Origin: JACRIM01 sp038042195
GTDB taxonomy: Bacteria > Planctomycetota > Phycisphaerae > UBA1845 > UTPLA1
Length of the DNA: 64,000 nucleotides
Assembly (NCBI GenBank): GCA_038042195.1
Contig: JBBTET010000012.1
Coordinates: 124,001-188,000 of the forward strand
Reading direction: 5' to 3'
Position numbers and translations under genes: made by a program
Notes under the pieces: generated by a model
Databases searched by the model: none
What the model saw: the letters and a program-made list of their open reading frames with translations, nothing else
What the model was told of the DNA's origin: nothing
Shown: positions 17,261 through 24,872 of the stretch, one piece after another
Position numbering within the stretch: position 1 is the first letter of the stretch
How the letters are laid out: each line of letters begins with the position of its first letter

Positions 17261-19528
17261 ATGAGTACAACTGCACTGCCCATCGAACCGCAGAAGATCG
17301 AACTCCTTCTCTCCCAGCTTGATTCGCTTCCCGCACTCGCCCCGGTGGCCACACGCATTCTCTCGCTCACGGGCGATGACCATTCCAATGCAAAGCAACT
17401 CATCGAGGCCGTCGGCAGTGATCCCTCGCTCACCGCCCGCGTTCTGTCGGTGCTTGGCAGCGCCCAGTACGGCGTCCGCACCGACTCCGTGAATCTCGAC
17501 CACGCGATCAAAATGCTTGGCTTTCAGACGATTCGTCAACTAGCGCTGGCAGCGAAGGTGATGGAGGTCTTCGGAAGCACTGGGAAGGAGCGAGTCGAGG
17601 ACGGCCTCGACCGCCGCGAGTTCTGGAAGCATTGTCTCGGCGTGGCCTGCGCGGCGCGCGGCATCGCAGCCGCCACGAAGTGCGGCGTCGCTCCGGAAGA
17701 GGCGTTTGTGCTTGGCTTGCTTCATGATCTTGGCAAGGTCGCCCTCGATACGGTCATGCCGAAGAGTTACGCCCGCGTCGTTCGGCAGTCGCGCCAGGCC
17801 TACGGTGACATCGCCGACATTGAACGTGCGATCCTCGGCGTGGATCACACCGTCGTCGGGCATCGGCTCGCCGAACGTTGGAACCTGCCGCAGTCGCTGG
17901 TCGAGTGCATCTGGCTGCATCACCAAGCGCCGGAGTCGCTTCCGGCGTCGGTGGCGAAGGGTCGCCATGTGCAGGTCGTGCAACTCGCGGACATGTTGGT
18001 ACGTCGTCAACGGATCGGGTTCTCCGGGAACTACACCGAATCGTTCGTCTCCGAGTCCCTTGCCGCAGAGCTTGGCCTCACGCCTGACGCCCAGCGCGCG
18101 ATCATGGAATGCCTGGCAGATGAGATCGAGGCCCGTGCTACGTGGATCGGCATTGATGACATCACCAGTCAGGACGTGTACCTGCGTGCCTTGTTGCAGA
18201 CGACTGAGGAATTGACGGTCTCCAACGCCGCGTTGTCGGATCGCAATCGTCGGCTTCAACGTGAGGCGGGCTATTTTTCCGCGCTGGGCTGGATGAGTGC
18301 GACGCTGTCACCGAAGGCAGCCGTGCGGGATGTGTGCGGGATTGCGGCTGATGCCGTTCGCCGGGCGCTCCATGTCGCCGGCGCGGCGGTTTTCGTCGTC
18401 GAGTCGGACGGTCGCTGGGTGGAGTCCGGCATTGCCGCAGATGGGGACATGCAGGGCGAGATCATCGATTTCACCGAGCGTCCCCTTTCAATCGACGCCG
18501 ACGTGACGATGGCGATGCACATGGCCGCGGCTGGAACCTGGCTCAGTCCGCCCGGCCGTTCGTTCGATGTCCTCGTGGATCGTTGTCGTGCGAAACTGGG
18601 CGATGCCAATCTGTGGCTCCTGCCCATCGTTTGCCGCCAACGCTGGCAAGGCGCGGCCGTTTTTTCCGCGTCGATGGAGGAGGTCGCTCAGATGCGAGCG
18701 GAGTCGGCCTGTCTGGAGGTGCTTAGTGCGGCCGTTGGCCTTGCCATTGCACAATCCCAGGCTCAGGCTTCGGCGCTTTGCGTGAGCGACGAACTGGCTG
18801 AGGCGAATCGACGACAGGCCGCGCTGCAAGCGGAATTGGTGCAGATGCGTAGCCTGGAGACGACCGTGGCGTTGGCCGCCGGCGCTGCGCATGAGTTGAA
18901 CAACCCGCTCGCCGTGATATCGGGACGTGCCCAAATGCTCAGTGGTCGGGCCCCGACGGAGCAAATGCGGACGCAGTTGGATCAGATATCGACGCAGGCC
19001 CAGCTTGCCAGTGACATCGTGACCGAGTTGATGGACTTCGCCCAGCCGCGCCCACCAGCGCCGAAACACGTCGCCTTACCAGACGCACTTGATGCCCTGC
19101 GGACGGAATTGGCGAGTACCGGATTATTGGCATTCGACGAGTTGTCTGTGCAGGTTGAGTCCGATACGCCGCCGATCTGGTTCGATGCCGAGTACCTATC
19201 ACGCCTATTGCGAGAGGTTCTCAATAACTCCATCGAGGCAACTGTCGCGGGCCAGCGCCGTTTGACCGTCAAGGCCGTCGGCGATTTGACCGAAGAAACC
19301 GTCGTCGTGCAGGTGGTCGACAACGGTCGCGGCATGACGCCGGAGATCCTGAGTCGCGCGAAAGACCCGTTCTTTTCGTGGCGGCCCGCGGGACGAGGAC
19401 GCGGATTGGGGCTTGCCCGCGTGGCTCGATGGCTCGCCGACGGCGGCGGGTCGATCTCGATACAGAGCCGACCGGGGGACGGCACGACGGTGGAACTTCG
19501 GTTTCGCACTCGGGCCGCGAGAAGCTAA
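17261..19528 (+). CDS. HDOD-domain sensor histidine kinase
   Basis: A 755-residue soluble protein. Residues 10-215 are an HDOD domain (LSLTGDDHSNAKQLIEAV, LLHDLGKVAL), used in signalling proteins as a degenerate HD phosphohydrolase-like module. A helical linker follows, then a GAF-like region at about 330-510. The kinase core has H544 in the H-box (HELNNPLAV), the N-box LNNSIEA near 655, G1 (DNGRGM) and G2 (GRGLGLA). No transmembrane segment is seen, so it should sense a cytoplasmic cue. The start at 17261 follows GAGGGGCG. It lies directly after the HTH-receiver gene, which is the natural phospho-acceptor. Confidence 0.9.
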   Translation: MSTTALPIEPQKIELLLSQLDSLPALAPVATRILSLTGDDHSNAKQLIEAVGSDPSLTARVLSVLGSAQYGVRTDSVNLDHAIKMLGFQTIRQLALAAKVMEVFGSTGKERVEDGLDRREFWKHCLGVACAARGIAAATKCGVAPEEAFVLGLLHDLGKVALDTVMPKSYARVVRQSRQAYGDIADIERAILGVDHTVVGHRLAERWNLPQSLVECIWLHHQAPESLPASVAKGRHVQVVQLADMLVRRQRIGFSGNYTESFVSESLAAELGLTPDAQRAIMECLADEIEARATWIGIDDITSQDVYLRALLQTTEELTVSNAALSDRNRRLQREAGYFSALGWMSATLSPKAAVRDVCGIAADAVRRALHVAGAAVFVVESDGRWVESGIAADGDMQGEIIDFTERPLSIDADVTMAMHMAAAGTWLSPPGRSFDVLVDRCRAKLGDANLWLLPIVCRQRWQGAAVFSASMEEVAQMRAESACLEVLSAAVGLAIAQSQAQASALCVSDELAEANRRQAALQAELVQMRSLETTVALAAGAAHELNNPLAVISGRAQMLSGRAPTEQMRTQLDQISTQAQLASDIVTELMDFAQPRPPAPKHVALPDALDALRTELASTGLLAFDELSVQVESDTPPIWFDAEYLSRLLREVLNNSIEATVAGQRRLTVKAVGDLTEETVVVQVVDNGRGMTPEILSRAKDPFFSWRPAGRGRGLGLARVARWLADGGGSISIQSRPGDGTTVELRFRTRAARS

Positions 19529-19854
19529 GTAGAGCTGCGGAATCTTTACTGTGGCACCGGCGTCTCGCCGGTGCATGGACAGGCGAGACGCCCGTCCCAC
19601 ATTGGATGATTCAGTCTGCGGTTGCATGTAGAGCGCCACGCCGGGGGGTGGGGCGCGACGAAGCGATTGAGGGGGATTCGTATCAGTATTCAGTCATTGT
19701 AATAGCCAGTATCCGGGCCGGCGGGTCGTGGAGGCCTCTCTCTCCCTCCTCCCCTCGCTCTCACGGCTGAAACGCCCGCAGGCCTTTTTTCACGTGCCTC
19801 GAAGGAACGAGGCGCAGCGGATACGGACGCTCAAGGAAGAGTAAGGAAGCACCT
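19529..19854. other. 326-bp intergenic region with a palindromic element
   Basis: Apart from the palindrome at 19554-19592 I see no gene here. The end of the region contains GGAAG just before the start at 19855. The stretch 19680-19760 is pyrimidine-rich on the plus strand. No intrinsic terminator for the kinase gene is obvious unless the palindrome acts as one. Confidence 0.45.
19554..19592. repeat. palindromic repeat unit (REP-like)
   Basis: GCACCGGCG at 19554-19562 and CGCCGGTGC at 19566-19574 form a perfect 9-bp hairpin with a TCT loop. GGCGTCTCGCC at 19559-19569 is also the exact reverse complement of GGCGAGACGCC at 19582-19592, so a second, competing hairpin is possible. Read on the minus strand it translates to RASRLSMHRRDAGAT, a phrase I remember from many spurious predicted proteins in planctomycete and related genomes, which suggests a dispersed repeat. 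Only one copy is in this window. Confidence 0.6.
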
Positions 19855-20418
19855 ATGAGGACTGGGGATTTGAACATCTTGATCGTTGCCGAAGACGGTC
19901 CCATCGTCGCGGAGATTGCCAAAGAGCTGCTCCTCGACATGCAGGCCGGCGTGTCGATTGTTTCCACGATCGACGAGGCACGCACGATATCGGCCGAGAG
20001 CAACTTCGACGTCGTCCTTGCATCGGCCACGCTGTCCGACGGTGAGGGCGTTACGTTGGCATCCGGCCCCGAAGCGGATTCGACGGCGTCGGTCATCGTC
20101 ATGCTGAATCGACCGGCGGGATCCGAACAGGTGCTCGACCTGATTCGTCAGGGGGCGTCAGACGTGCTCGCCCATCCGCTCGACATGAATGGGCTTATTG
20201 AATCGGTGCGGCGCGTCGGGGGCGGTCACCGCACGTTTCTCTCGACGGCTCGACGCGCCAAGCGCCTTCGCCGGATGACCTCTCGATTGGTTCGGGATCG
20301 CCGGGAACTTCGCCAGCGCGTTGATCTGATCTGCCGCGATTTGGTGACGGCGTATCAGCGCCTCGCGGAAAAGGTCGTCGATGTGCGGCAGGGCGTGTCC
20401 GAGGCGGATTCGAACTGA
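19855..20418 (+). CDS. receiver-like protein lacking the phospho-acceptor aspartate, with helical tail
   Basis: A 187-residue protein. Residues 6-120 follow the receiver fold (LNILIVAEDG, FDVVLASATLSDGEG, ASVIVMLNRP, GASDVLAHPLD). The acidic pair is partly kept (E13, D14), but the phospho-acceptor position is S57 and the conserved lysine position is H107, so normal phosphorylation is not expected. Residues 125-187 are basic and helical, possibly coiled coil, with no recognised output domain. AAGGAAG precedes the ATG by six bases. Following the kinase gene in the same direction, it may be an adaptor or phosphorylation-independent regulator in that pathway; this is inference. Confidence 0.75.
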   Translation: MRTGDLNILIVAEDGPIVAEIAKELLLDMQAGVSIVSTIDEARTISAESNFDVVLASATLSDGEGVTLASGPEADSTASVIVMLNRPAGSEQVLDLIRQGASDVLAHPLDMNGLIESVRRVGGGHRTFLSTARRAKRLRRMTSRLVRDRRELRQRVDLICRDLVTAYQRLAEKVVDVRQGVSEADSN

Positions 20419-20423
20419 TCGCG

Positions 20424-20909
20424 TCACGAATGCAGAAAACTCAGATGCAGCTCCGCGTGCCGTAGATTGATGGCGATTCGCTCGTCGCGCGGCATCGGTC
20501 CCCACGCCGGGCTGTCGTGCTTGGCTTCTTCACTGCTCTTCAACCGAGTCAGGGCCTTTCGCAATTGGGTCGCACCTTCCTCGGTGCTGAGTTTTTCGAT
20601 TCCGAACGTGCCTTCCTTTGTTTTTGGTATCTTCACTCCCGATGGCATTCCCTCGCGCAGATACTTTTTCTTCAACATCTTCAGGATCCACCGTACAAAG
20701 AACGGCGGTTTTCCAATTGGAAATCCGTCGTAGGCATAGTTGATCCATGAGGCTACATGACCCATGACCTGGCCGGCAGTCCAATTGCCGGTGCATCGTA
20801 GCGTTCCCGCCTTGTCGGCCGCCACGATGCGATCCACGTCCGCGAGCACGGCGTCGATGTTGGCGAAATACAGTTTGCGCCGATCCGTTGAGTGTTTTGT
20901 GTCTACCAT
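20424..20909 (-). CDS. DUF1569 (DinB-superfamily) protein
   Basis: A 161-residue soluble protein with the pattern of DUF1569: RRKLYF near the start, a helix with DVDRIVAADKAG, the GNWTAGQVMGHVASW motif with a histidine suited to metal binding, the KPPFF/MPSGVKIPKT middle, and a final RHAELHLSFLH. The DinB-like four-helix fold often binds a divalent metal and acts on small thiols, but no substrate is known for this family. I start it at 20909, one base after the stop of the membrane-protein gene upstream, so the two are probably translated together. Its stop lies five bases from the convergent receiver-like gene. Confidence 0.75.
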   Translation of the reverse strand: MVDTKHSTDRRKLYFANIDAVLADVDRIVAADKAGTLRCTGNWTAGQVMGHVASWINYAYDGFPIGKPPFFVRWILKMLKKKYLREGMPSGVKIPKTKEGTFGIEKLSTEEGATQLRKALTRLKSSEEAKHDSPAWGPMPRDERIAINLRHAELHLSFLHS

Positions 20910-20910
20910 G

Positions 20911-21492
20911 TCAGTGAGCGAGCGTCTTTTCTCGTCCCAATACCAGCGCAACTCCGGCCGCGGCGAAGAGGCCGCCTACGACTTGTTCGATCCCCTGGCC
21001 GATGGTGAAGTCCGTCGGGAAATTGTACCAATTCCAATACGACACACACAGCGATGCCCAGCCAAAAAGGCCGAGGGCCGCGCCGATCATCAGTCGCACG
21101 CTCCATCCGCCGCGCACGCGTGACAACACTATCGCGAGCATGAGTGATGCGAGGGCATTGCTCGCGAACTCGGTGCCCAACGTCATCGGCCCCATCGCTT
21201 CGCCACCGGCAGGCTGGTAAACCAGAATCCCTTGCGGACCCTGGCGCAGCTTCTCCTCCCACGCCTTGGTCTGTTCCTCGGTGGCCGTGTGCATGTCGCC
21301 CCCTGGGAAAAAGTAGAACCCGCGCTCTTTGATCTCGCTCTTCATGTGCGGCACCAGCTTCGCCTCTGCTTCGGGCGGCAGGCTCTTGAATCCCATCTCG
21401 CCGATGGGCAGCGCCATATGTGCGATCGCTCCCCACGAAAACATCGCGATTCCGCCGACCAAGCCGGCGACGATAATCCGTCCAGCGCTCAT
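20911..21492 (-). CDS. inner-membrane protein of unknown function
   Basis: A 193-residue protein with about four hydrophobic segments: residues 5-27, 112-126, 133-153 and 167-185. A hydrophilic loop at about 30-105 contains GFYFFPGGDMHTATEEQ and a proline/glycine-rich part. I do not recognise a family with confidence. It is followed one base later by the DUF1569 gene, an arrangement that suggests a shared transcript. The loop between the first and second segments is probably extracytoplasmic. Confidence 0.7.
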   Translation of the reverse strand: MSAGRIIVAGLVGGIAMFSWGAIAHMALPIGEMGFKSLPPEAEAKLVPHMKSEIKERGFYFFPGGDMHTATEEQTKAWEEKLRQGPQGILVYQPAGGEAMGPMTLGTEFASNALASLMLAIVLSRVRGGWSVRLMIGAALGLFGWASLCVSYWNWYNFPTDFTIGQGIEQVVGGLFAAAGVALVLGREKTLAH

Positions 21493-21652
21493 GATGATTC
21501 TCCGTTAGTGAGGTCTTGCGTCGCCAGCGAGAACTCGCGTCGACGCCGATGTCCGAACACGCGGACAGTCTATTGCCTCCATGTAACCCGGTCACGAAAA
21601 ATATGATGGAATTCGTCTGAAATTTCCGCTTATCGCGGAGGCCGCATGGCCC

Positions 21653-22363
21653 CTAGATGTGGCGTACCACGATCTCCCCCGGGAATCGAACCTTGGGAAT
21701 CGCCGCGTATTTGTCGTCGGCCGCGCGGTAGCCGGCAGCGCAGGCGACGACGGTCGCGAAGGGCGAGCCGGTCAGGCCGAGTGCATCGTCGTAGTTCTTT
21801 CGCTCGATGCCTTCCATCGGGCAGGTGTCGACGCCGAGCATCGCGGCGGCTGTCATGAAGTTGCCCAGCGCGATGTAGACTTGCAGCGAGGCCCAGTGAT
21901 GAATGTCGAAGCCCGGCGGCGGCGACACGAGTTGGCTCACCATCATGCTCTTGAATTTCGCCAGCGTGTCGACGGCCACGCCGCGCACCTCGGCTGTGTG
22001 GCGAACATAGGCGTCCACGTCGGCCTCGGTCAGGGTGCGCCGCGCCGTGAACACGACGAAGTGCGAGCAATCGGCGGACTGCGTCTGTCGCCAGGAGATC
22101 GGCACGAGTTTTTCCTTCGTTGCCTGATCGGTGATGATGAGGAATTGCCACGGTTGCAGGCCGTAGGATGACGGCGTGAGTACGAGGGCTTGCTCCAGCG
22201 CCTTCCAGGTGTCGGCGGGGATTTTCTTTGACGGGTCAAACTTTTTGGTGGCGTAGCGCCAGTTGAGTTGGCGGATGAGTTGGTCGGGGGAAGCGGTCTG
22301 CACCGGGGACTCCTTGGATGTTGCGATTATCGTCGGCATGCCCATCGCACGTCGGTTGGGCAT
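21653..22363 (-). CDS. NfsB-like nitroreductase family NAD(P)H-dependent oxidoreductase
   Basis: A 236-residue FMN enzyme of the nitroreductase superfamily. It has the early RYATKKFDP motif that contacts FMN phosphate, LTPSSYGLQPWQFLI, and later ALGNFMTAAAMLGVDTCPMEG, which are hallmarks of the NfsB/oxygen-insensitive group. Such enzymes reduce nitro compounds or quinones with NAD(P)H; the physiological substrate is not evident. An in-frame ATG at 22339 is an alternative start. It lies downstream of the frameshifted ankyrin gene on the same strand. Confidence 0.9.
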   Translation of the reverse strand: MPNRRAMGMPTIIATSKESPVQTASPDQLIRQLNWRYATKKFDPSKKIPADTWKALEQALVLTPSSYGLQPWQFLIITDQATKEKLVPISWRQTQSADCSHFVVFTARRTLTEADVDAYVRHTAEVRGVAVDTLAKFKSMMVSQLVSPPPGFDIHHWASLQVYIALGNFMTAAAMLGVDTCPMEGIERKNYDDALGLTGSPFATVVACAAGYRAADDKYAAIPKVRFPGEIVVRHI

Positions 22364-22453
22364 TGTAGTGCGCGGGGGTGGGCTTGCATGGTTTCCCCCC
22401 GGCCGTTGACCGGGGGGTTAATGCCGGAACATACGAACATGTATCGTTTGGAA

Positions 22454-23268
22454 TTACGAGTTGGCGCGCGTCGCCGACACCTTCCGTCCGCCATCGACGA
22501 TTCGCAGGCCGGAGACAGCATTCCCCTTCAACTCAAATGCAATCTCGACGGCCGGCGCACCGGTGGGGTGGAACTTGTGATCGCCCTGGTGGAACAATTC
22601 GCGCGGCACACCGCCCGGCCCGCGTTGGAGGGAGATTCCGCCGGAGCGGGACTTGGCGATGGTGAGTCGAGCATCTGGCGCAGCGCCGAATGAGTATTCG
22701 CCGATGCAGAGTTGCTTCGATTCCTCTGAGAGCGGCTGCGACGTCTGCCCGATGCCCGCATCGCCGAGCGTGATCAGATACTCAACGACGGGCTTCGACT
22801 TTTCACCGCCCGCCTTCGCATGGGACAGCAGCGTGATGCCGTGTGGGCCGTGTGTGCGCTGGATACCCGGGTTGCACTTTATGTATGCCTTGACCACGTC
22901 GATATGACCGAGCATGGCAACGTGAAAAGATCCGGCCGTGCGCCATGCTTCATCAGCAACGCGGCAATCTCGTGGTTGCCGACGTGACTGGCCGCACCGA
23001 GGGCCGTCTCCCAATCGCCGAACCCCCAATCCCACGCGGCCTTGGCCAGCGCCGGTCGCTCCTTGAGCAAATCGCGCACGCGGTCCACTTTTCCGTGCGA
23101 CACGCCGACCATCTCCTTGACCACCCCCGGCTCCTGCGCCGGGAAGCTCGCATTCGCGGCGTCGTTGGACGATTGAGGTTTCGGTTCATCGGCAAATAGT
23201 TCGGGTACATGAAACGCGGCCAATCCGGCCGATGCCGTGGCGAGCAGGTGTCGACGTGTGAGATGCAT
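22454..23268 (-). pseudogene. Tat-exported ankyrin-repeat protein interrupted by a one-base frameshift
   Basis: Two overlapping frames together make one protein. From ATG 23268 the first frame has a twin-arginine signal (TRRHLLATASAGLAAF) and ankyrin repeats (GNHEIAALLMKHGARPDLF). It then drifts into nonsense and stops at 22879. The second frame continues the ankyrin repeat (FHVAMLGHIDVVKAYIKCNPG) and runs to 22454 with a beta-rich C-terminal region. The switch falls at the A4 run at 22925-22928; one extra A would restore DLFHVAML. GGAG lies upstream of the ATG. This is either a recent mutation or a homopolymer error in the assembly. Restored length would be about 271 residues. It follows the ThiS/MoaD-like gene by 80 bp. 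Confidence 0.75.
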
Positions 23269-23348
23269 CTGTGGAATCTCCAGGACGGGTTGAGGCTTGC
23301 CCAATGTAGAACGGTCCAGGGTAGTTGATGTAACGCCCGAAGTACCAC

Positions 23349-23645
23349 CTACCCGCCTGCAATGGCCCCGACGATCATGAACGGCGCGGCACCGGTCGCG
23401 ACGGCATCGGGGAGCGGGGCGTCGGGGGATTCGTGGGACAAGTCCTTCTGACATGCGAAAAAGCGGATGAACGGCCGGCGCTTCTTAGTCGCATGGTCAC
23501 GGATCGTGCCGCGTAGCATTGGATAGCGGGCTTCGAGGGCGTCGAGGATTGAGCGTTGCGTTACCGGCCCCTCAAAGGAAAGTTCAACCTCACCATCGAT
23601 GGCAGCCAATGTACGAAGATGAAAAGGGAGTACGACTCGGATCAT
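23349..23645 (-). CDS. ThiS/MoaD-like ubiquitin-fold protein with C-terminal diglycine
   Basis: A 98-residue protein of the MoaD/ThiS beta-grasp type: beta-strand start (MIRVVLPFHLRTLA), GEVELSFEGPVT, then the helix SILDALEARYPML. It ends ...AIAGG followed directly by the stop, so a free Gly-Gly is present, as needed for activation by adenylation and conversion to a thiocarboxylate or conjugation. No other molybdopterin or thiamine gene is nearby. Its ATG overlaps the stop of the propeller gene (ATGA at 23642-23645), showing tight translational coupling. A role in sulfur transfer or protein modification tied to that partner is inferred. Confidence 0.8.
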   Translation of the reverse strand: MIRVVLPFHLRTLAAIDGEVELSFEGPVTQRSILDALEARYPMLRGTIRDHATKKRRPFIRFFACQKDLSHESPDAPLPDAVATGAAPFMIVGAIAGG

Positions 23646-24757
23646 CGCAAAGTCTGCACTTCAACTGAAAGCACCGCCGGCAGATCGCGGACGATGGCGT
23701 TCCATGTGTCACCGCTGTCGGCTGATGCGTAGACTTGCCCGCCGGTGGTGCCGAAGTAGATGCCACTGGGTTCATGCGTGTCCACCGCCATCGCCTCGCG
23801 GAGCACGTTCACATAGCAGTCGCTCTGAGGCAGACCCTTCGTCAGGGCTTCCCACTCATTGCCGCCGGCGCGGCTGCGGTAGACGCGCAGCTTACCTTCG
23901 GGTGGATAGTGTTCCGAGTCGCTCTTGATCGGCACGACATAAATCGTCTCCGGCTCATGGGCGTGGACGGCGATGGGAAAGCCGAAGTCGGTCGGCAGGT
24001 TGCCGCTGACTTTTTGCCACGACTCGCCGGCGTCGTTGCTGCGGCAGACGTGCCAGTGCTTTTGCATGAACAGGATGCCGGGGCGCGATGGGTGCATGGC
24101 GATGCGATGGACGCAGTGACCGACCTCCGCCGTGGGATCAGGCATGAAGTCCGAATGCAGGCCCTGGTTGATCGGCTTCCACGTCGTCCCGCCGTCATCG
24201 GTGCGGAAGACACCCGCAGCCGAGATGGCGATGTAGATGCGTTTGGGGTTCTTCGGGTCGATCACGATGGTATGCAGTCCCATGCCGCCCGCGCCGGGCT
24301 GCCACTTCGGGCCGGTACTGTGCGTGCGCAGGCCGGGGAGTTCGTGCCACGATGTGCCTCCGTCGGTCGTGCGAAAGATCGCAGCATCTTCCACCCCAGC
24401 GTACACAGTGTCAGGATCGCTGAGCGAGGGTTCGAGGTGCCAGACGCGTTTGAACTCCCAGGGGTGCTGCGTGCCGTCGTACCATTGGTGCGTGCCTGTG
24501 ACGCCGTCGTACTTGAACTCGTTGCCGACCGGCTCCCACGTCGCGCCGCCGTCGTTGGATCGCTGGATCATCTGGCCGAACCAGCCGCTGCATTGCGATG
24601 CGTAAAGCCGATTGGGATCGACGGGTGAGCCTGTCATGTGATAAATCTCCCAGCCTGCGAAGTGCGGGCCGGTGATGTCCCACTTTTGGCGTTTGGAGTC
24701 GGATGTGAGGATGAACGCGCCCTTCTTCGTCCCGACGAGAACTCGTGTTCCTTTCAT
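23642..24757 (-). CDS. WD40/YVTN/BNR-like propeller protein
   Basis: A 371-residue protein without an obvious signal peptide. Repeated Asp-box motifs (SNDGGATW, TTDGGTSW, TDDGGTTW, SNDAGESW, SADSGDTW) mark blades of a beta-propeller of the sialidase/sortilin type. It starts MKGTRVLVGTKKGAF, typical of a family often labelled exo-alpha-sialidase or glycosyl hydrolase without proof. The catalytic Arg triad and Tyr of sialidases cannot be assigned. It overlaps the ThiS/MoaD-like gene by four bases. Cytoplasmic location fits a partner that needs ATP-dependent activation, but the function is unknown. Confidence 0.82.
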   Translation of the reverse strand: MKGTRVLVGTKKGAFILTSDSKRQKWDITGPHFAGWEIYHMTGSPVDPNRLYASQCSGWFGQMIQRSNDGGATWEPVGNEFKYDGVTGTHQWYDGTQHPWEFKRVWHLEPSLSDPDTVYAGVEDAAIFRTTDGGTSWHELPGLRTHSTGPKWQPGAGGMGLHTIVIDPKNPKRIYIAISAAGVFRTDDGGTTWKPINQGLHSDFMPDPTAEVGHCVHRIAMHPSRPGILFMQKHWHVCRSNDAGESWQKVSGNLPTDFGFPIAVHAHEPETIYVVPIKSDSEHYPPEGKLRVYRSRAGGNEWEALTKGLPQSDCYVNVLREAMAVDTHEPSGIYFGTTGGQVYASADSGDTWNAIVRDLPAVLSVEVQTLR

Positions 24758-24872
24758 GTCGTGTCCTTTATCGATTGTCGTACGGATTTAAGAACGTTTT
24801 GGCAATGCCAGATCGACGGAAATCATAACGGACGAGGAGCATCGGCGTCTCGTAGCATCGGACCCGGCCGGT

